A stretch of 64,000 nt of DNA from Tenebrio molitor (GCF_963966145.1 NC_091054.1:6944001-7008000); one strand, 5' to 3'. Counted from the first letter of the stretch, positions 46,601 to 56,458 are shown. Notes: generated by a model from the sequence alone, not told the origin. Translations and numbers: made by a program.

Positions 46601-49380
46601 TCTGGTAGTGCATATTACCTATGGAAATATTTTGTTTTTATTAAGGCATGTCGTCGTTTGAACTTCCGGTTAGTAAAATTAGAGTAGAACTGTCATATTT
46701 TGACATTTGCGTTCAGAGAGGTTTACTGTTTTGCTGGTGTTCACGTTAGAGCAGAAAACGTTTTTGATTGAAAGTAATTTTCGCGAATTCGCGATGGTTT
46801 GAAAGTGAATAGTTCATGGATCTACTCCGTACAAAACTGCTTAGAAGAGTTTATCGCCGAATTTCCCAATGTTGTTGTTGACCGGAAAACCTGAGCCGGT
46901 GTGTAAAGTTGTTTCGTGAAACTGGAGGCGTTTACCGAAGAAACACCACAGGTCGGTCGTTAAAAAATAGAACTGCTGCAGTTATTGAAACTGCAAGAGA
47001 AATAATGCAAAATGCTCCCCACACTTCAATACGTCAGTTATCGCAACGCAACAGACTGAACCTTGTGTAGGAAACCAGGAACGTGCCACAAATTGTTACT
47101 AACAGAAGAAGGTACACATTTCCAGCACCTCATTTAATAAATTGATTAATTTGTGCGTGAATTGTAATTGTGTTACTTTTTTATCAAAATTGGTATCATG
47201 CTGTTATTTTATAGTGAGGTTATGTCGTACATCCGTTTTTCAAAATAAAAGATTTCCATAGGTGATGCTACCAGAATATTAAATGAACACCCATTACCTA
47301 AAATACAGTTTTTGTGGACGAATCGTTGCTGTTTCCGGACGAGGTGATAGCCGAGTCTGTAATAGCAAATGAGTCCGCAAGAACTTTTTAGGTATCTACG
47401 TGTTACAAACAATATTGTTTTTTTAAAGCTCCCAAAAACCTCTTATTATGTATGATTAATGTGGTCAGAGCAAATATTTCTCGAAAAGAGTGAACTTTGA
47501 ATTTGAATTACCACACCACCATAGTAACCAGATAAAAATAATAAAACAAATAAAGTTGTTGTAATTGTTGTATTGAACCATTATGCTTTATTTACCTAAA
47601 TGATCCGGAAAAGTTGTCGTGGCAACTTTTTAAGATTGAGTCCGGAAAATACTCATTTTAGGAACTCAAATGAATTCGTAAAATAGCTATTTTTTTTTAA
47701 TTTAAAAATGAGTGGGTAACTCGAGTTATGTTTTTGACTTGTTGTGGTTGCTTTTGGGAGGAAAATTAATCTTGATAACCTTTTTCGACTTGACTGGAAA
47801 TGGAACTATTGACATACAGGATATTTCATGGGTAATAATAAGCCCGGCGGAATTGCAAATGCAACCCACAATACATTTCCAAAGTTAACGTGGCTATTTT
47901 AAATATCGTATTATTTTGAAATGAAATTATGAATTCATGATTGTTTTGCTTCCAGTAATTTTATTTGTCACAACTGACATTTACGAAAAAGTTAAAATGC
48001 GACGATTAAAATGTATTCTAACAATGAGAAAACAGACATGATCCTGATTTATGGCGCATGTAATAAAAATGATTCTGCCGTTGCGAGTTTATGCAGACAA
48101 TAAACATTTTACCAAAAACTCTTCGTTTTTTCACAATTTCATTTAACCATGCGAATGACGGTTATGCCAAAATTTTCGAAACTAACTATGTTTATGTTTT
48201 TTAAATCAGAAAACAAACATCCACATTAACTTTGCAAATGTATTGTGAGTTGCATTCTCAATTCCCTCAGGCTCATTATCACTCGTGAAATACCCTTACA
48301 TTGATGAAATCTAGGAAAAAAAATACATTACATAATTTCAATAGCAAAGTTTTAATGTTAATAACACCATTAACAAGGATTACAAATATCATATTCGAGC
48401 TTCCAGTCATCACAAATTAAAAATGATAAATACATCTTCTGCAAATAAAATATGCAACAATTTAAAGAATTTAAATAAATCATTTTCCTGATTTTCCGCT
48501 GCACTTCATTTATATTCCGCCTCATTAAAATTTCAGGACACGAACCGTCACTCCTGGAAGGAATTAAATCCACCAAAGCTGATTATTGCTCTTCAATCAC
48601 GACGGCAAACACTTTTATATGCGCCATCGTTAATACCTCTATTTGTCGAATACTTCTCTCAAATAAAATGGCGCATTCGAGCGGTATTTGTAGAGATTAT
48701 TTTCATGATTGAGCCAGACCTATTGATATCAAATTTCAAGATTGTGATATTTTATGACGCCATTTCACGTAGTCACAATCTCCTAAACGAATTTTATTCG
48801 AAACGCATTCAAAACGGAAAACGAAAGCGTATTTTACACTCGCCCGAGCTTGTGTCGACTGTATTTCACCCGCGTTGGATTAATGTCGGATCGAAACACT
48901 AATTGATTAAATCTGTAGATCCAACCTATCGTACCTCTGAATCACGATCCGCGTGAACTGGCGAAAGATGTAATGTCTGTCTTTGACGCTTCCTTTGAGG
49001 GTGCAACGAAGCAAACGTTAGTTCCAATTAAACGAAATCTGATCATCGAGACCAACAAACTAAAGGAAACTATCTTTCTGTTGTTTTCTCATTTAATGGT
49101 ATTAAGTTCGTTAGACGTGACTTTGAGAAAAGATTCTGTGGAACGTCCAATTAGAGGGGATTTTCGTTCGAATAAAAATCCCGCCACCAATACTTGTCAT
49201 TGAAATGCCAATAAAAAAGATTTCAGCAAAGAATTTTTTAAGTCATGCTACTATCAAGAATTTACCAAAAGAAATATTTTAAAAACAGATGAAAATGTCC
49301 ATTGGACTTACCATAAAAAATAAGGCAGACATCAAAATACCGGTCCCAATGAGAAATTTCGGCGCACCGAAAACAGCCAT
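40523..49380 (-). CDS. Nplp1: Neuropeptide-like precursor 1 (4 exons)
   Basis: The exons, in transcript order on the minus strand, are 49380-49312 (signal peptide), 42957-42078, 41283 to 41124 or 41112, and 40685-40523. The secreted prohormone yields many short peptides after cleavage at KR/RR sites. Visible units share (N/S)(L/V/I)xxLAR: SLSSLAQWDNLP, NLEALARAGYVRTLP, SLATLAKNGQLPTYQ, GIESLARNGELTT, NVGSLARNFNFPTYG, FLGSLVRNGDSQYSG, NIASLAREGGRFVG, NVAAMLRQDNYLNG, NLASIKAQYSGKF and HIGALARLGWLPTLR. Units ending in G before KR should be C-terminally amidated. The last exon carries KRFLLQPAVDKILLRKIF, a conserved NPLP1 tail. The mature N-terminal part has CDIEIENTLRTLL. Insect NPLP1 is expressed in neurosecretory cells. 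The only uncertain join is the donor of exon 3. Confidence 0.9.
40831..41123 (-). other. Nplp1 intron 3 with a long open frame
   Basis: The region between exons 3 and 4 keeps a 102-codon minus-strand frame to TAG at 40831 (contains KRALSEFPVKK and DVDEEDEEFNKRGFLL). It is offset from the exon 3 frame. Alternative splicing could use it, or it could be GC-rich chance. Confidence 0.3.
41112..41283 (-). CDS. Nplp1: Nplp1 exon 3, HIGALARLGWLPTLR peptide
   Basis: The acceptor ATGTAG precedes 41283, completing the split Gly of exon 2 to give FLGSVAKTGWFRP, then KRHIGALARLGWLPTLRNVRR and FNRSGRS. Two donors keep the phase-2 join to exon 4: CAG|GTTGGA at 41123 and TTG|GTAGCT at 41111. Neither is strong. 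A transcript would decide. Confidence 0.75.
42078..42957 (-). CDS. Nplp1: Nplp1 exon 2, main peptide-bearing exon
   Basis: The acceptor TAG precedes 42957. The exon opens VKSDETCDIEIENTLRTLLS and runs 880 nt through nine KR-bounded peptides to KRFLG, ending in phase 1 at CTAG|GTGAGT. The apparent stop a few codons later lies in the intron. Confidence 0.92.
44026..44326. repeat. Foldback family F, copy 4 (inverted orientation)
   Basis: Reverse-complemented, it matches copy 2 from TTTAACGAGTTCGTGTGTAA through GGGCTTTTTTTGGCATGAGT, GCGAGTGAAACGAGAG-like apex and TGCCAAAAAAGCGC to the tail TTACACAGGAGAAAATTCTC. It is the longest copy together with the one at 20.93 kb. Confidence 0.85.
44425..45205 (-). 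mobile_element. TIR transposon remnant, about 780 bp
   Basis: The left end ACTATAGTTCATTTTTTAAT, GCTGTAGAAAAAGTCAGGCA is perfectly inverted at the right (TGCCTGACTTTTTCTACAGC, ATTAAAAAATGAACTATAGT). The interior on the minus strand keeps broken frames such as EVTVEPLIIHLGESDDDSD and KVTLIRIRKNMILNIYKHVC, with stops. They look like the decayed end of a transposase. The superfamily is unclear because no clean target duplication is visible. Confidence 0.75.
45754..45812. promoter_or_regulatory. Candidate Nplp1 intronic regulatory motifs
   Basis: A near-perfect palindrome CCGGGAATTATTCCCCGG (45754-45771) is followed by GTCCAATTAGAGGGGA (45797-45812). The second motif recurs exactly at 49145-49160, on the other side of intron 1. 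A homeodomain-like TAATTAAATTGG lies just upstream. Confidence 0.4.
46584..47292 (+). mobile_element. Internally deleted DNA transposon with about 45 bp TIRs
   Basis: The left end GGGTGTTCATTTAATATTCT, GGTAGTGCATATTACCTATGG is inverted at the right (CCATAGGTGATGCTACCAGA, ATATTAAATGAACACCC). It carries only the N-terminal part of a transposase (46826-47070), so it cannot move by itself. Confidence 0.8.
46826..47070 (+). pseudogene. Transposase N-terminal HTH fragment
   Basis: The frame contains CVKLFRETGGVYRRNTTGRS and APHTSIRQLSQRN with an internal stop. These match the same helix-turn-helix block seen in the relic at 2.1-2.3 kb (VDRFRTMGSV, SSTRRMS). The catalytic domain is deleted. Confidence 0.6.
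49145..49160. promoter_or_regulatory. Second GTCCAATTAGAGGGGA motif
   Basis: This is an exact 16 nt match to 45797-45812 in the same orientation. Here it lies about 150 bp inside the Nplp1 intron, just past the exon 1 donor. Confidence 0.4.
49312..49380 (-). CDS. Nplp1: Nplp1 exon 1, signal peptide
   Basis: The ATG at 49380 opens 23 codons: MAVFGAPK, then a hydrophobic run FLIGTGILMSALFFM. The donor ATG|GTAAGT at 49311 ends in phase 0, matching exon 2. It is 6.4 kb upstream of exon 2 and too short to be found as a long ORF. The hydrophobic core, the consensus donor and the matching phase support it. Confidence 0.8.
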
Positions 49381-49491
49381 CCTTCGTACTGGCGCCAATC
49401 GAAAACAATACACACTGTTGCTTCAGATGCAACACGTCCTATCATCAACCGTCGACGGACGCTCACAGGTCGTCGTGACGGCAGACGTCTG

Positions 49492-49498
49492 TTTTATA
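49492..49498 (-). promoter_or_regulatory. Nplp1 TATA box
   Basis: TATAAAA on the minus strand lies about 112 bp upstream of the Nplp1 ATG, leaving room for a 5' UTR of about 80 nt. The surroundings are GC-rich, which makes the motif stand out. Confidence 0.55.
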
Positions 49499-49885
49499 CA
49501 GTTAGGAAAAACGGCGGGGGCGGCGGATTCGAGATGAGGCTATGCGCGCAGGATCCGGGACTAGGACACGAAATGCTCTCCTATTATCCTGTCAAACTGC
49601 CTACGACGGATTTGAGTTATTGCCTCTATGCGAGGATCGCCGTTAACCGTGGGAAATTCGCGGCTAATCGATGCCGGAAATAAAGGACGGAAATTCGGGG
49701 AAAACTGAGGAAGGTCGACAGCTGACGCAATAACGGACGGCGGGCAAGAACGTTCGAATGAGAAATTAGAAAATTTTGTTTTGGAATGAAGACACAAAGT
49801 GGAAAATTTAAATAAAAATTTTTCAATTACCGAAATGAAGTATGGTTTAGTCCACACGAGTGTTCCATCACCGATTCACATCCTA

Positions 49886-51495
49886 AACTCAAGAGCATAA
49901 CTATAGCACCACCCCCGATTTTCCAGATTTTTTCCCTAAACCTTTAGTTAAGATAATATGGCTTTAGGAAATCATAAAACAATCAAAAAGAATAATAATC
50001 AGCAAGTGTAGTGCCAGTTGTGAACAAATTGTGTGATTTATTGCAGAAAAACTGAAAATTCAAATGTGCATAACTATAGCACCACGCAATTTTAAATAAC
50101 AAAAGTAAATAAAATGAAAGATGACTGTGGCCCGGGCCATGCCACGACTATCTAACATAAACAATCGATAAATTGTTATCAACAATAGTCATTAATTCGT
50201 TAGAGTCAAGTTCAAAATGCCTCGTGGTTGTTATTTTTCTGAGTTGGAAAAGGGTAAAATTTTGGTTTTTCAAAATGAAGGGCGAAATCTCTTGAAGAAT
50301 TAATTGAACGATTCCGCAAAGTTGTGTCAAATTATTTAAGCAACTCTGCTGAATATGGCACAAACAAAAAGGGCAGCCCAAGGAAAAGCGGTTTCGCCTA
50401 GGACTGTGAGAAGAATAATTGTCACAGCAAGCAACAGTTTGAAAAGTTGCCCAAGAATGTGGAGCGAATGTCTCACGATGGACAATAAGAAGGATTTTGA
50501 GTAAAAATGAACATATCGTACGTCAAAAATTGAAATAATCTCCAAGACTCCTTTTTAGACACAAAACCGCTAGGTTGGAATTTGTCCATCAGAACATGAA
50601 CTGCCACTAGGAGAATTCAACCTAAGAATTTTCAAAAAATTTAAGTTTTTTTGAAGCATATTCTTTTCAGATAATTTTTCCTGATGAAAAAATGTTTAAA
50701 TTAGATGGGCCAGACGGATTTAATTGCTATTGGAGAGATTTGAGAAAAGAACCGCAATACTTTTCCAAACGAAACTTTGGTAGTGGCACTCTAAAGGTGT
50801 GGGGAGCGTTCACCAAAACAGAGGTTCTAACGCTAGCTTACCTGTCAACACAAATGAATAGCAGGGAATATCCTGACGTTCTCGAAGAAGATTTGATACC
50901 TTTTTTAAACAACAACAACAATCAACAATTGCTATTCCAACAAGATAACGGCCAGAAACACGTCAGCAGAAAGTCGATCAGGTCGTTCGAAGTTCAAAAT
51001 ATCGATTTATTAGAGTAGTCCTCCTGTTCCCCGGACATGAACCCAATTAAAAACCTTTGGGGCACCTTGGTTCGTCGACTGTATCAGGATAACAAACACT
51101 ACGAAACCATAAATGAACTCAAAATTGCTCTAAATGGTTGGAGCAATTTAGAGCCTGAAACACATAACAATTTGGTAGACAGCGTGAACTCTAGAATCTT
51201 TAAGCTAATTAGGAAAAATGGGGGGGGGGCAACCCACCATTACTGACTTAAAAGAACGTTTTGTAAAAAAAAATTGACATATTATTTAAAATTGCGTGGT
51301 GCTATAGTTATGCACATTTGAATTTTCAGTTTTTCTGCAATAAATCACACAAATTGTTTACAACTGGCACTACACTTGCTGATTATTATTCTTTTTGATT
51401 CTTTTATGAGTCTCTAGAGCCATATTATCTTAACTAAAGGTTTAGGGAAAAAATCTGGAAAATCGGGGGTGGTGCTATAGTTATGCTCTTGAGTG
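49886..51495 (+). mobile_element. Tc1-like transposon, 1.6 kb, IR/DR ends
   Basis: Inverted terminal repeats of about 214 bp (49886-50099 and 51282-51495) are nearly identical, and TA abuts both ends. Each repeat carries the motif GCATAACTATAGCACCAC twice, at its outer end and its inner end. This is the IR/DR layout of Sleeping Beauty-type Tc1 elements, in which the direct repeats bind transposase. The transposase between them is broken. The long, well-kept ends suggest that this is one of the younger elements in the window. Confidence 0.9.
50217..51246 (+). pseudogene. Tc1/Tc3-like transposase pseudogene
   Basis: The N-terminus reads MPRGCYFSELEKGKILVFQNEG, then breaks by frameshifts and stops. 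A paired-like HTH scrap (SPRTVRRIIVTASNS) follows. The core is best kept at 50692-51015 (FKLDGPDGFNCYWRDL, GTLKVWGAF and LLFQQDNGQKHVS). After a TAG the end SSCSPDMNPIKNLWGTLVRR continues to 51246. The order W-D-GF, QQDN and SPDMNPIKNLW is that of Tc1-clade DDE enzymes. Several stops rule out activity. Confidence 0.85.
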
Positions 51496-51960
51496 TATAA
51501 TAAAAATATAAGCAAAAAATTTAAATCAGCAAGAAAGAATAAAAAAATTGCAAACTTAAATGTACCTACATTTACATACTTACAAAATTTTATAAATCTA
51601 GTGAAGTGAATTGAATTGTTTCAAAATCAGGACAAAAGTTGTTGCAATCCGAGAATTAAATAAAGATTTTCACTGGTCTTGTGAGAAGGAAATTTTTATT
51701 TGTTGTATTGCATTCCAGACTTTTTTTAAATATGTACACAGTTCAATTCCACCTTAATACAAAATAATAATACAAAAAAGTTTTACAATTCTGATGAGAT
51801 TTTTCAGTAGAACAAATTTGTTATCACTCAAGACTAAATGAAAGTGAAGAATTGGCAATACATATTTGATTTTTTTATATAATTTTCTTTCTCTCTAATA
51901 AGTATTCAATTGTCAGTTTCACGTACATTAACACAGACCTTTCTTTTTTAGTTTCAATTA

Positions 51961-52428
51961 TACAAGGTGTTTCACTTCACGTAACTTTCCGAGATCTACT
52001 CGTACGCCGAATGTATGCAACTCAATATTCAGTAGTCACAAAATGCTAGATACCAAAAAGTACAATTTTATTTATCATTAATAATTAATGAAAGTTATAC
52101 TGTCGCGAGCAATAAATTTTGGTCGTCAATGTCATTTCAAAATTTGGTTAGATTGTCACAAATTTAAAAAAATTCCGTGCCTGATTATGCCCACGTCAAC
52201 AAAGTGTCAAAAAATTGAGAAAAAAATGACAATTAATGTCATACAACATGATGATAGGTTACGATATTTGCGACTGTTTTACAATGGAGCATTTTCAATT
52301 GCGTCAAAGAATGACCTTGACGACCAAAATTTATTGCTCGCGACTGCACACAGTTATAAATGAAAAAAGTATTACTGGTTGTCTTTAAAGTTCGTCAGGG
52401 TCGGAAAGTTACGTGAAACAACTTGTAT
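51961..52428. mobile_element. Foldback element, about 470 bp, outer and inner inverted repeats
   Basis: The outer pair is ACAAGGTGTTTCACTTCACG, TAACTTTCCGA with its inverse TCGGAAAGTTACGTGAAACA. The inner pair (GTCGCGAGCAATAAATTTTG, GTCGTCAATGTCATT and inverse) lies at 52102-52136 and 52309-52346. It is non-coding. Confidence 0.8.
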
Positions 52429-53031
52429 ATTAATTTGATTTCTCCACTTGTTGAAAGCGAAAAGTATAGGGAATAATTTTCTTCTCTATAACTTCTTGAC
52501 TCATATGTTGGACCGCATGAGGGCATTTTATTGCATTGATTATATTATCACTTATTAGCCCTCCAGGATAATTTTTTTTTCGTTGTCCACAGAAATTCCG
52601 CACTTTGTATTTTGTAGTACATTTTTCTTCCAATAATTGTTAGATTTTAGGTACTCTTTTATAATTTAGATTGTAATGATTTGGATAATTTGCTATTTGT
52701 TCATAGTAAAATAATTCTTACTGTGCTTTTTGTAGATACGTAGGTATGTGTTTGTTTGCGATTGATATGCTTACTTATGGAATCTAAAATAACGTCATTT
52801 TAAAGAATTTGATTTGGTTTTCAAAATTTTTGACAATATAATTTTTAGATAGATCCGACAAAACTGTAGCCCCCACATCTAATTTGCTTGTTAATTTCAA
52901 TTTTCGTCAGATCCTGGGTATACAATTAAATTCGTTGTAACATTAAATATTAACCACCGTTGAAATAGATTACATGAATGTCAACTGTCAAGACCTAATC
53001 TGTGTTTTTTTAATGCAGTTCAAGCGTGGAA

Positions 53032-53062
53032 TTCAAGTAACGACATACGATTTCGGATTCAT
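53032..53062. repeat. 31 nt fragment of the 9.5 kb MITE
   Basis: The fragment is exactly inverse to 9585-9615 (includes CGACATACGATTTCGGATTC). The flanks show no matching terminal repeats, so it is a remnant of a related copy. Confidence 0.8.
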
Positions 53063-53089
53063 AGCTGCTAATTTTAGATTAATGTAATT

Positions 53090-54180
53090 TATTAACATCC
53101 ATGTCTGGTGTTAATTACAGGAAATTGTTCATTTTTTCTTTTCGGTTTTTTTCGAGAACATATTTTAGTTATAAATTAATTGGTACAAAAGACTGTTACA
53201 AGCCGAAAATTGTCATCTGGCGGACTGGACATGACCCAGGGGCCGCTCCGTTCTTTTCGTAAAATTAAAAAAAAAAAAACTACATGTGTATATCTGGTTG
53301 CATATTTGACGACCATTGTTTAATCTCCAGTTTCTTTTTTTCATTTTTACCTAAACATTGTACACAGAAGTAAACATTCTCCTTGATTTTTTTTTTTATA
53401 TTTTTATTATTTTATTGATTTGTATTGTTGTAGAAAAATTCTTAACATAAGTTGGTGTGATCGAATAGCTCTACACACACTTGTCCGACTATACAAGTAA
53501 AGTTCGTTTTTTTTAATAATCAATTGTCAATGTCAAAATACAGTAAAAGACCAAACTGTATATTAAAAAATCACTGACAGTCGGTCCAGTTCTGTCTCAG
53601 TTTCCCCTAGATTTCCCCTAGATCATTATTGAGGTTATGTTGCATATGTTCATGAGTTTGAGACACGTGTTTAATTTAAATTTAAATTGTCAAATGTGAT
53701 CGGTGACAATTTCAAAAATCAATGTTCAAAACGTGATTTATAAAATTCACTGTTTCGAATTTTCTGCCAACTTGACAATACTTTGACAATTGATTATAAA
53801 AAAAAAAAAAAGACTTTAGTTGTAGCACTTTTACTTGTTTATGGTTAGCGGATAAATCCAGCTTTGAACAGGAAATGTTGGTCGTAATATCGCTATTAAA
53901 TGAAGATGGCTAACAAAAAACAAGAATGGGATGTATACCCTACAGATAATAGGAAAAAGTTTGATTTCGATATATTGAAGGATGGAAAACATGTTTTTCA
54001 TTATTTTCGAATGGTGTTTGGTAAACTCTGTGAGTCGTTAAAAAATGACAGAAGGTTAAATAAATATTCAAAGTTTCGGCGTGAATGAAAGTAACTGAAT
54101 GCCTACGACAGCGAACGAAACATACTCGTACATTAGCTTTCGTTTCGACTAATAATTTAATAAATAAAATAATAAACTAA
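53090..54180. other. Intergenic AT-rich DNA
   Basis: A 62-codon frame at 53900-54088 (MKMANKKQEWDVYPTDNRKK...) is open, but I do not recognise it. It has no splice or polyadenylation context. It may be transposon debris. Confidence 0.3.
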
Positions 54181-54200
54181 ATAGCCATTAAGAGAACAAG

Positions 54201-54297
54201 GGTTTTATAGACGATCTAAAAATCGAAGTCGTAGTTTAAATCAGAGGGACCGCTGGGAGCGAGGATTTAATAGGTCGAGATTTTTAAACTATAAAAC
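54201..54297. repeat. Hairpin I
   Basis: GTTTTATAGACGATCTAAAA pairs imperfectly with GAGATTTTTAAACTATAAAAC. The GC-rich apex GGGACCGCTGGGAGCGAGG stands out from the AT-rich stem. Confidence 0.6.
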
Positions 54298-54450
54298 ACG
54301 CGTTGTCTTCAAGATTTTTTCTAACACTAACATTTTATCAGAAATTTTAATAAATTCAGAAATTATTCGAGGCGCAAAATGCCAAGGTTGCCGTGGGTAC
54401 TATGGTAATAACATCAACAAATTTGGAAAAAAACAATTTTCATCGTTGAA

Positions 54451-54617
54451 ATGTGCCAAAACGTTCCAGAAGAAATAAGAAAAAAGGGGCAATTTGTTAC
54501 CAATGAAGTCTAAAAGTGCATACGAAAAGGTGTATGTTTCGTTTCAAGGCCGGAACAATAAAAAAAGCATCACGGAGGTAACGGAAGATGTCATTTTGGC
54601 TTTTCTTGATATGGGGT
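54451..54617 (+). pseudogene. Tyrosine-recombinase-like N-terminal fragment (Crypton-type?)
   Basis: NVPEEIRKKGQFVTNEV in one frame is followed in the next by MKSKSAYEKVYVSFQGRNNK and SITEVTEDVILAFLDMG. This resembles the SAM-like N-terminal segment (LP.KS...Y...Y..F..W...) of insect recombinase-like proteins related to Cryptons. There is no catalytic domain and there is one frameshift. The identification rests on pattern memory and is tentative. Confidence 0.35.
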
Positions 54618-54871
54618 AAGTGTGTAGAACTTCATTAAAAGTTAATTACGGCAAGAATCATTTGAAGAAAATGTAAAGATTGCCAGTTTTCGATGGCCGG
54701 GCACTTGCATTGGATGAAACAGCAGAAGTTAAAGAAGAAGATGTTAGGAACAAGAGCACGAAGCTAATCTGGCAGTTCCAATTCAATAATTGTACTTTTC
54801 ACTTTTGTGATAATTACTGTAAAAATGATGAATAAAATGTTACTTGAATAATATGTGTGAGCGTATTTTAT

Positions 54872-54914
54872 GACTCTATAAGATACGTTGCTATTGACGA
54901 CGTGTCTTATAGAG
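54872..54914. repeat. Hairpin M
   Basis: CTCTATAAGATACGTT pairs with GACGTGTCTTATAGAG around a short loop. Confidence 0.6.
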
Positions 54915-54999
54915 AAAAGCGTATTTTATGGGAAACATAAGGTGTGAGCTCAAATGCACCATGGAAACTATAAGATATTAGTGTTAGAAAAAAAAAAAA

Positions 55000-56226
55000 A
55001 AAACATGTACAGCTTGACAGATTTAGCATGTCCTCTCAAATACATACATACACAGATAAAATAGCTGCTAGACAAAGACGAACTATAATAGGATAAGAGA
55101 AAGAAAGAAAGAAAAATCCAGAATTTCAGACGCATCTCACCCTCATCGACCACGGTAGGTTACTCGAGCTTAATATATTCCTTCCGAATTTTAACGGTTC
55201 GATTCGATTCAGTTCCATTTTATTTGACTATCTGCGGAAAAGTGACAATTAAATTCATAACTTCATATTTACATCAGAATACTTTTTATTAGGAAAGTGT
55301 AAGTGAACCTTTCAGATTTACTTAGAAACAAAAAAAATACAAGTTGAAGAGGCGAAGTTATGCAAAGACTGTTCTCAAACTTAGCATTCATTTAATTATT
55401 TGCCAAGAACATATTAAGCATGCTCTGTCCACTTCTTGAGCATTTCAAAAATTTATATCACTGACATTTTATATAAACGAAATTCTGTTTCAGTCTTAAT
55501 AAAAAGAATGTGAAATATTTAATATGCTTTATCATACATATGTATACATGTTATTAGCAATGTAATAACACAATAACACAAATACCTGAAATATAATATA
55601 AAATAATAGAAGCACGTTTCAATCGTTTTCAAATGAAGCAAAAACTCAATCGGAGGCAGCAGTGATAATTTTATCAGAATATTTTTCTTTCTTGTCTGTT
55701 CAACTAATAAAACCTCGCAGCAAAAATGCAAATAACTCTAGTAGGTATACTCTACATAGGAGCACGACCGATGTAACGGTAGAGTACTTCGGAAAGTTTG
55801 CAGGTAAAGAAAGTAACAAAAACTTCTAAGAACACAATAAGTCCCAACGGGAATAAGGGTACGTACAGACATTTCTTTCACCACTCAAACCAAAACCCAC
55901 CCCTCCGTCTCGCTTCATCCCCCTTAAAACCACTAAATCGACAAAGAGACGTTCATTCGCAGTAGCCCCGCAACCACCCAAGGTCGTTCACAAAACTGTA
56001 ATTCTAATAGGATAACGGCTTTCGGGGGTTTGCTATTTGAATCTTACTAGAGTGCAGTTGTGGCAGTTTCGTCGAGAGGGTGAGTGGTGCGTCCGAGATA
56101 ATTTTTTAAAATAAATCAAAATTGTAAAACGATACGTGAAAATAATTGCCTCATAAATAAACCGTCGACGTCACTTTTCGCAGTATCTTTCGGTAAAAAT
56201 TACCCCCGAGACGTGTCGTATTCAAG
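55000..56226. other. Upstream region of the BEN-domain gene
   Basis: There is no gene in it. The last 350 bp (55870-56226) are less AT-rich and probably hold the promoter and 5' UTR. GCAGTTGTGGCAGTTTCG (about 56054-56071) is initiator-like, and a GTGAGT lies at 56080-56085. No TATA box is obvious. Confidence 0.35.
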
Positions 56227-56458
56227 ATGACTTCCACGCCGAATGATTCGCTCAATACCAGCGACCATCTAATGGACTTGTCCATCAAGAACTTCTGGGT
56301 GATCGTCCATTATCCCGGCAGCGATCCGGGATGCGAATTCGAAATTTTGAGCAAGAAAGATTTGGTGTTCGATTCGTGGGACGTTCTAGAAAGAGGAGCC
56401 GCGGTAACGGGAAAATACGGCAATGCAAGGGTGCAAGGCGTCGTGGTCACAGTTTCTG
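56227..56458 (+). CDS. BEN gene exon 1
   Basis: It starts ATGACTTCC at 56227 (context TTCAAGATG) and encodes residues 1-77, ending phase 1 at TCTG|GTAGGT. Confidence 0.85.

Larger units (their letters stand above)
42958..49311 (-). other. Nplp1 intron 1, 6.4 kb
   Basis: It contains family F copy 4, a TIR element at 44.4-45.2 kb, a transposase remnant at 46.6-47.3 kb and GC-richer candidate regulatory DNA at 45.6-46.3 kb and 48.6-49.2 kb. 43000-44000 and 47300-48500 hold nothing I recognise. Confidence 0.6.

Noticed and set aside
53900..54088. 62-codon frame MKMANKKQEWDVYP...
   Set aside because: Plausible composition, but no family, no start or end context, and surrounded by repeat debris.
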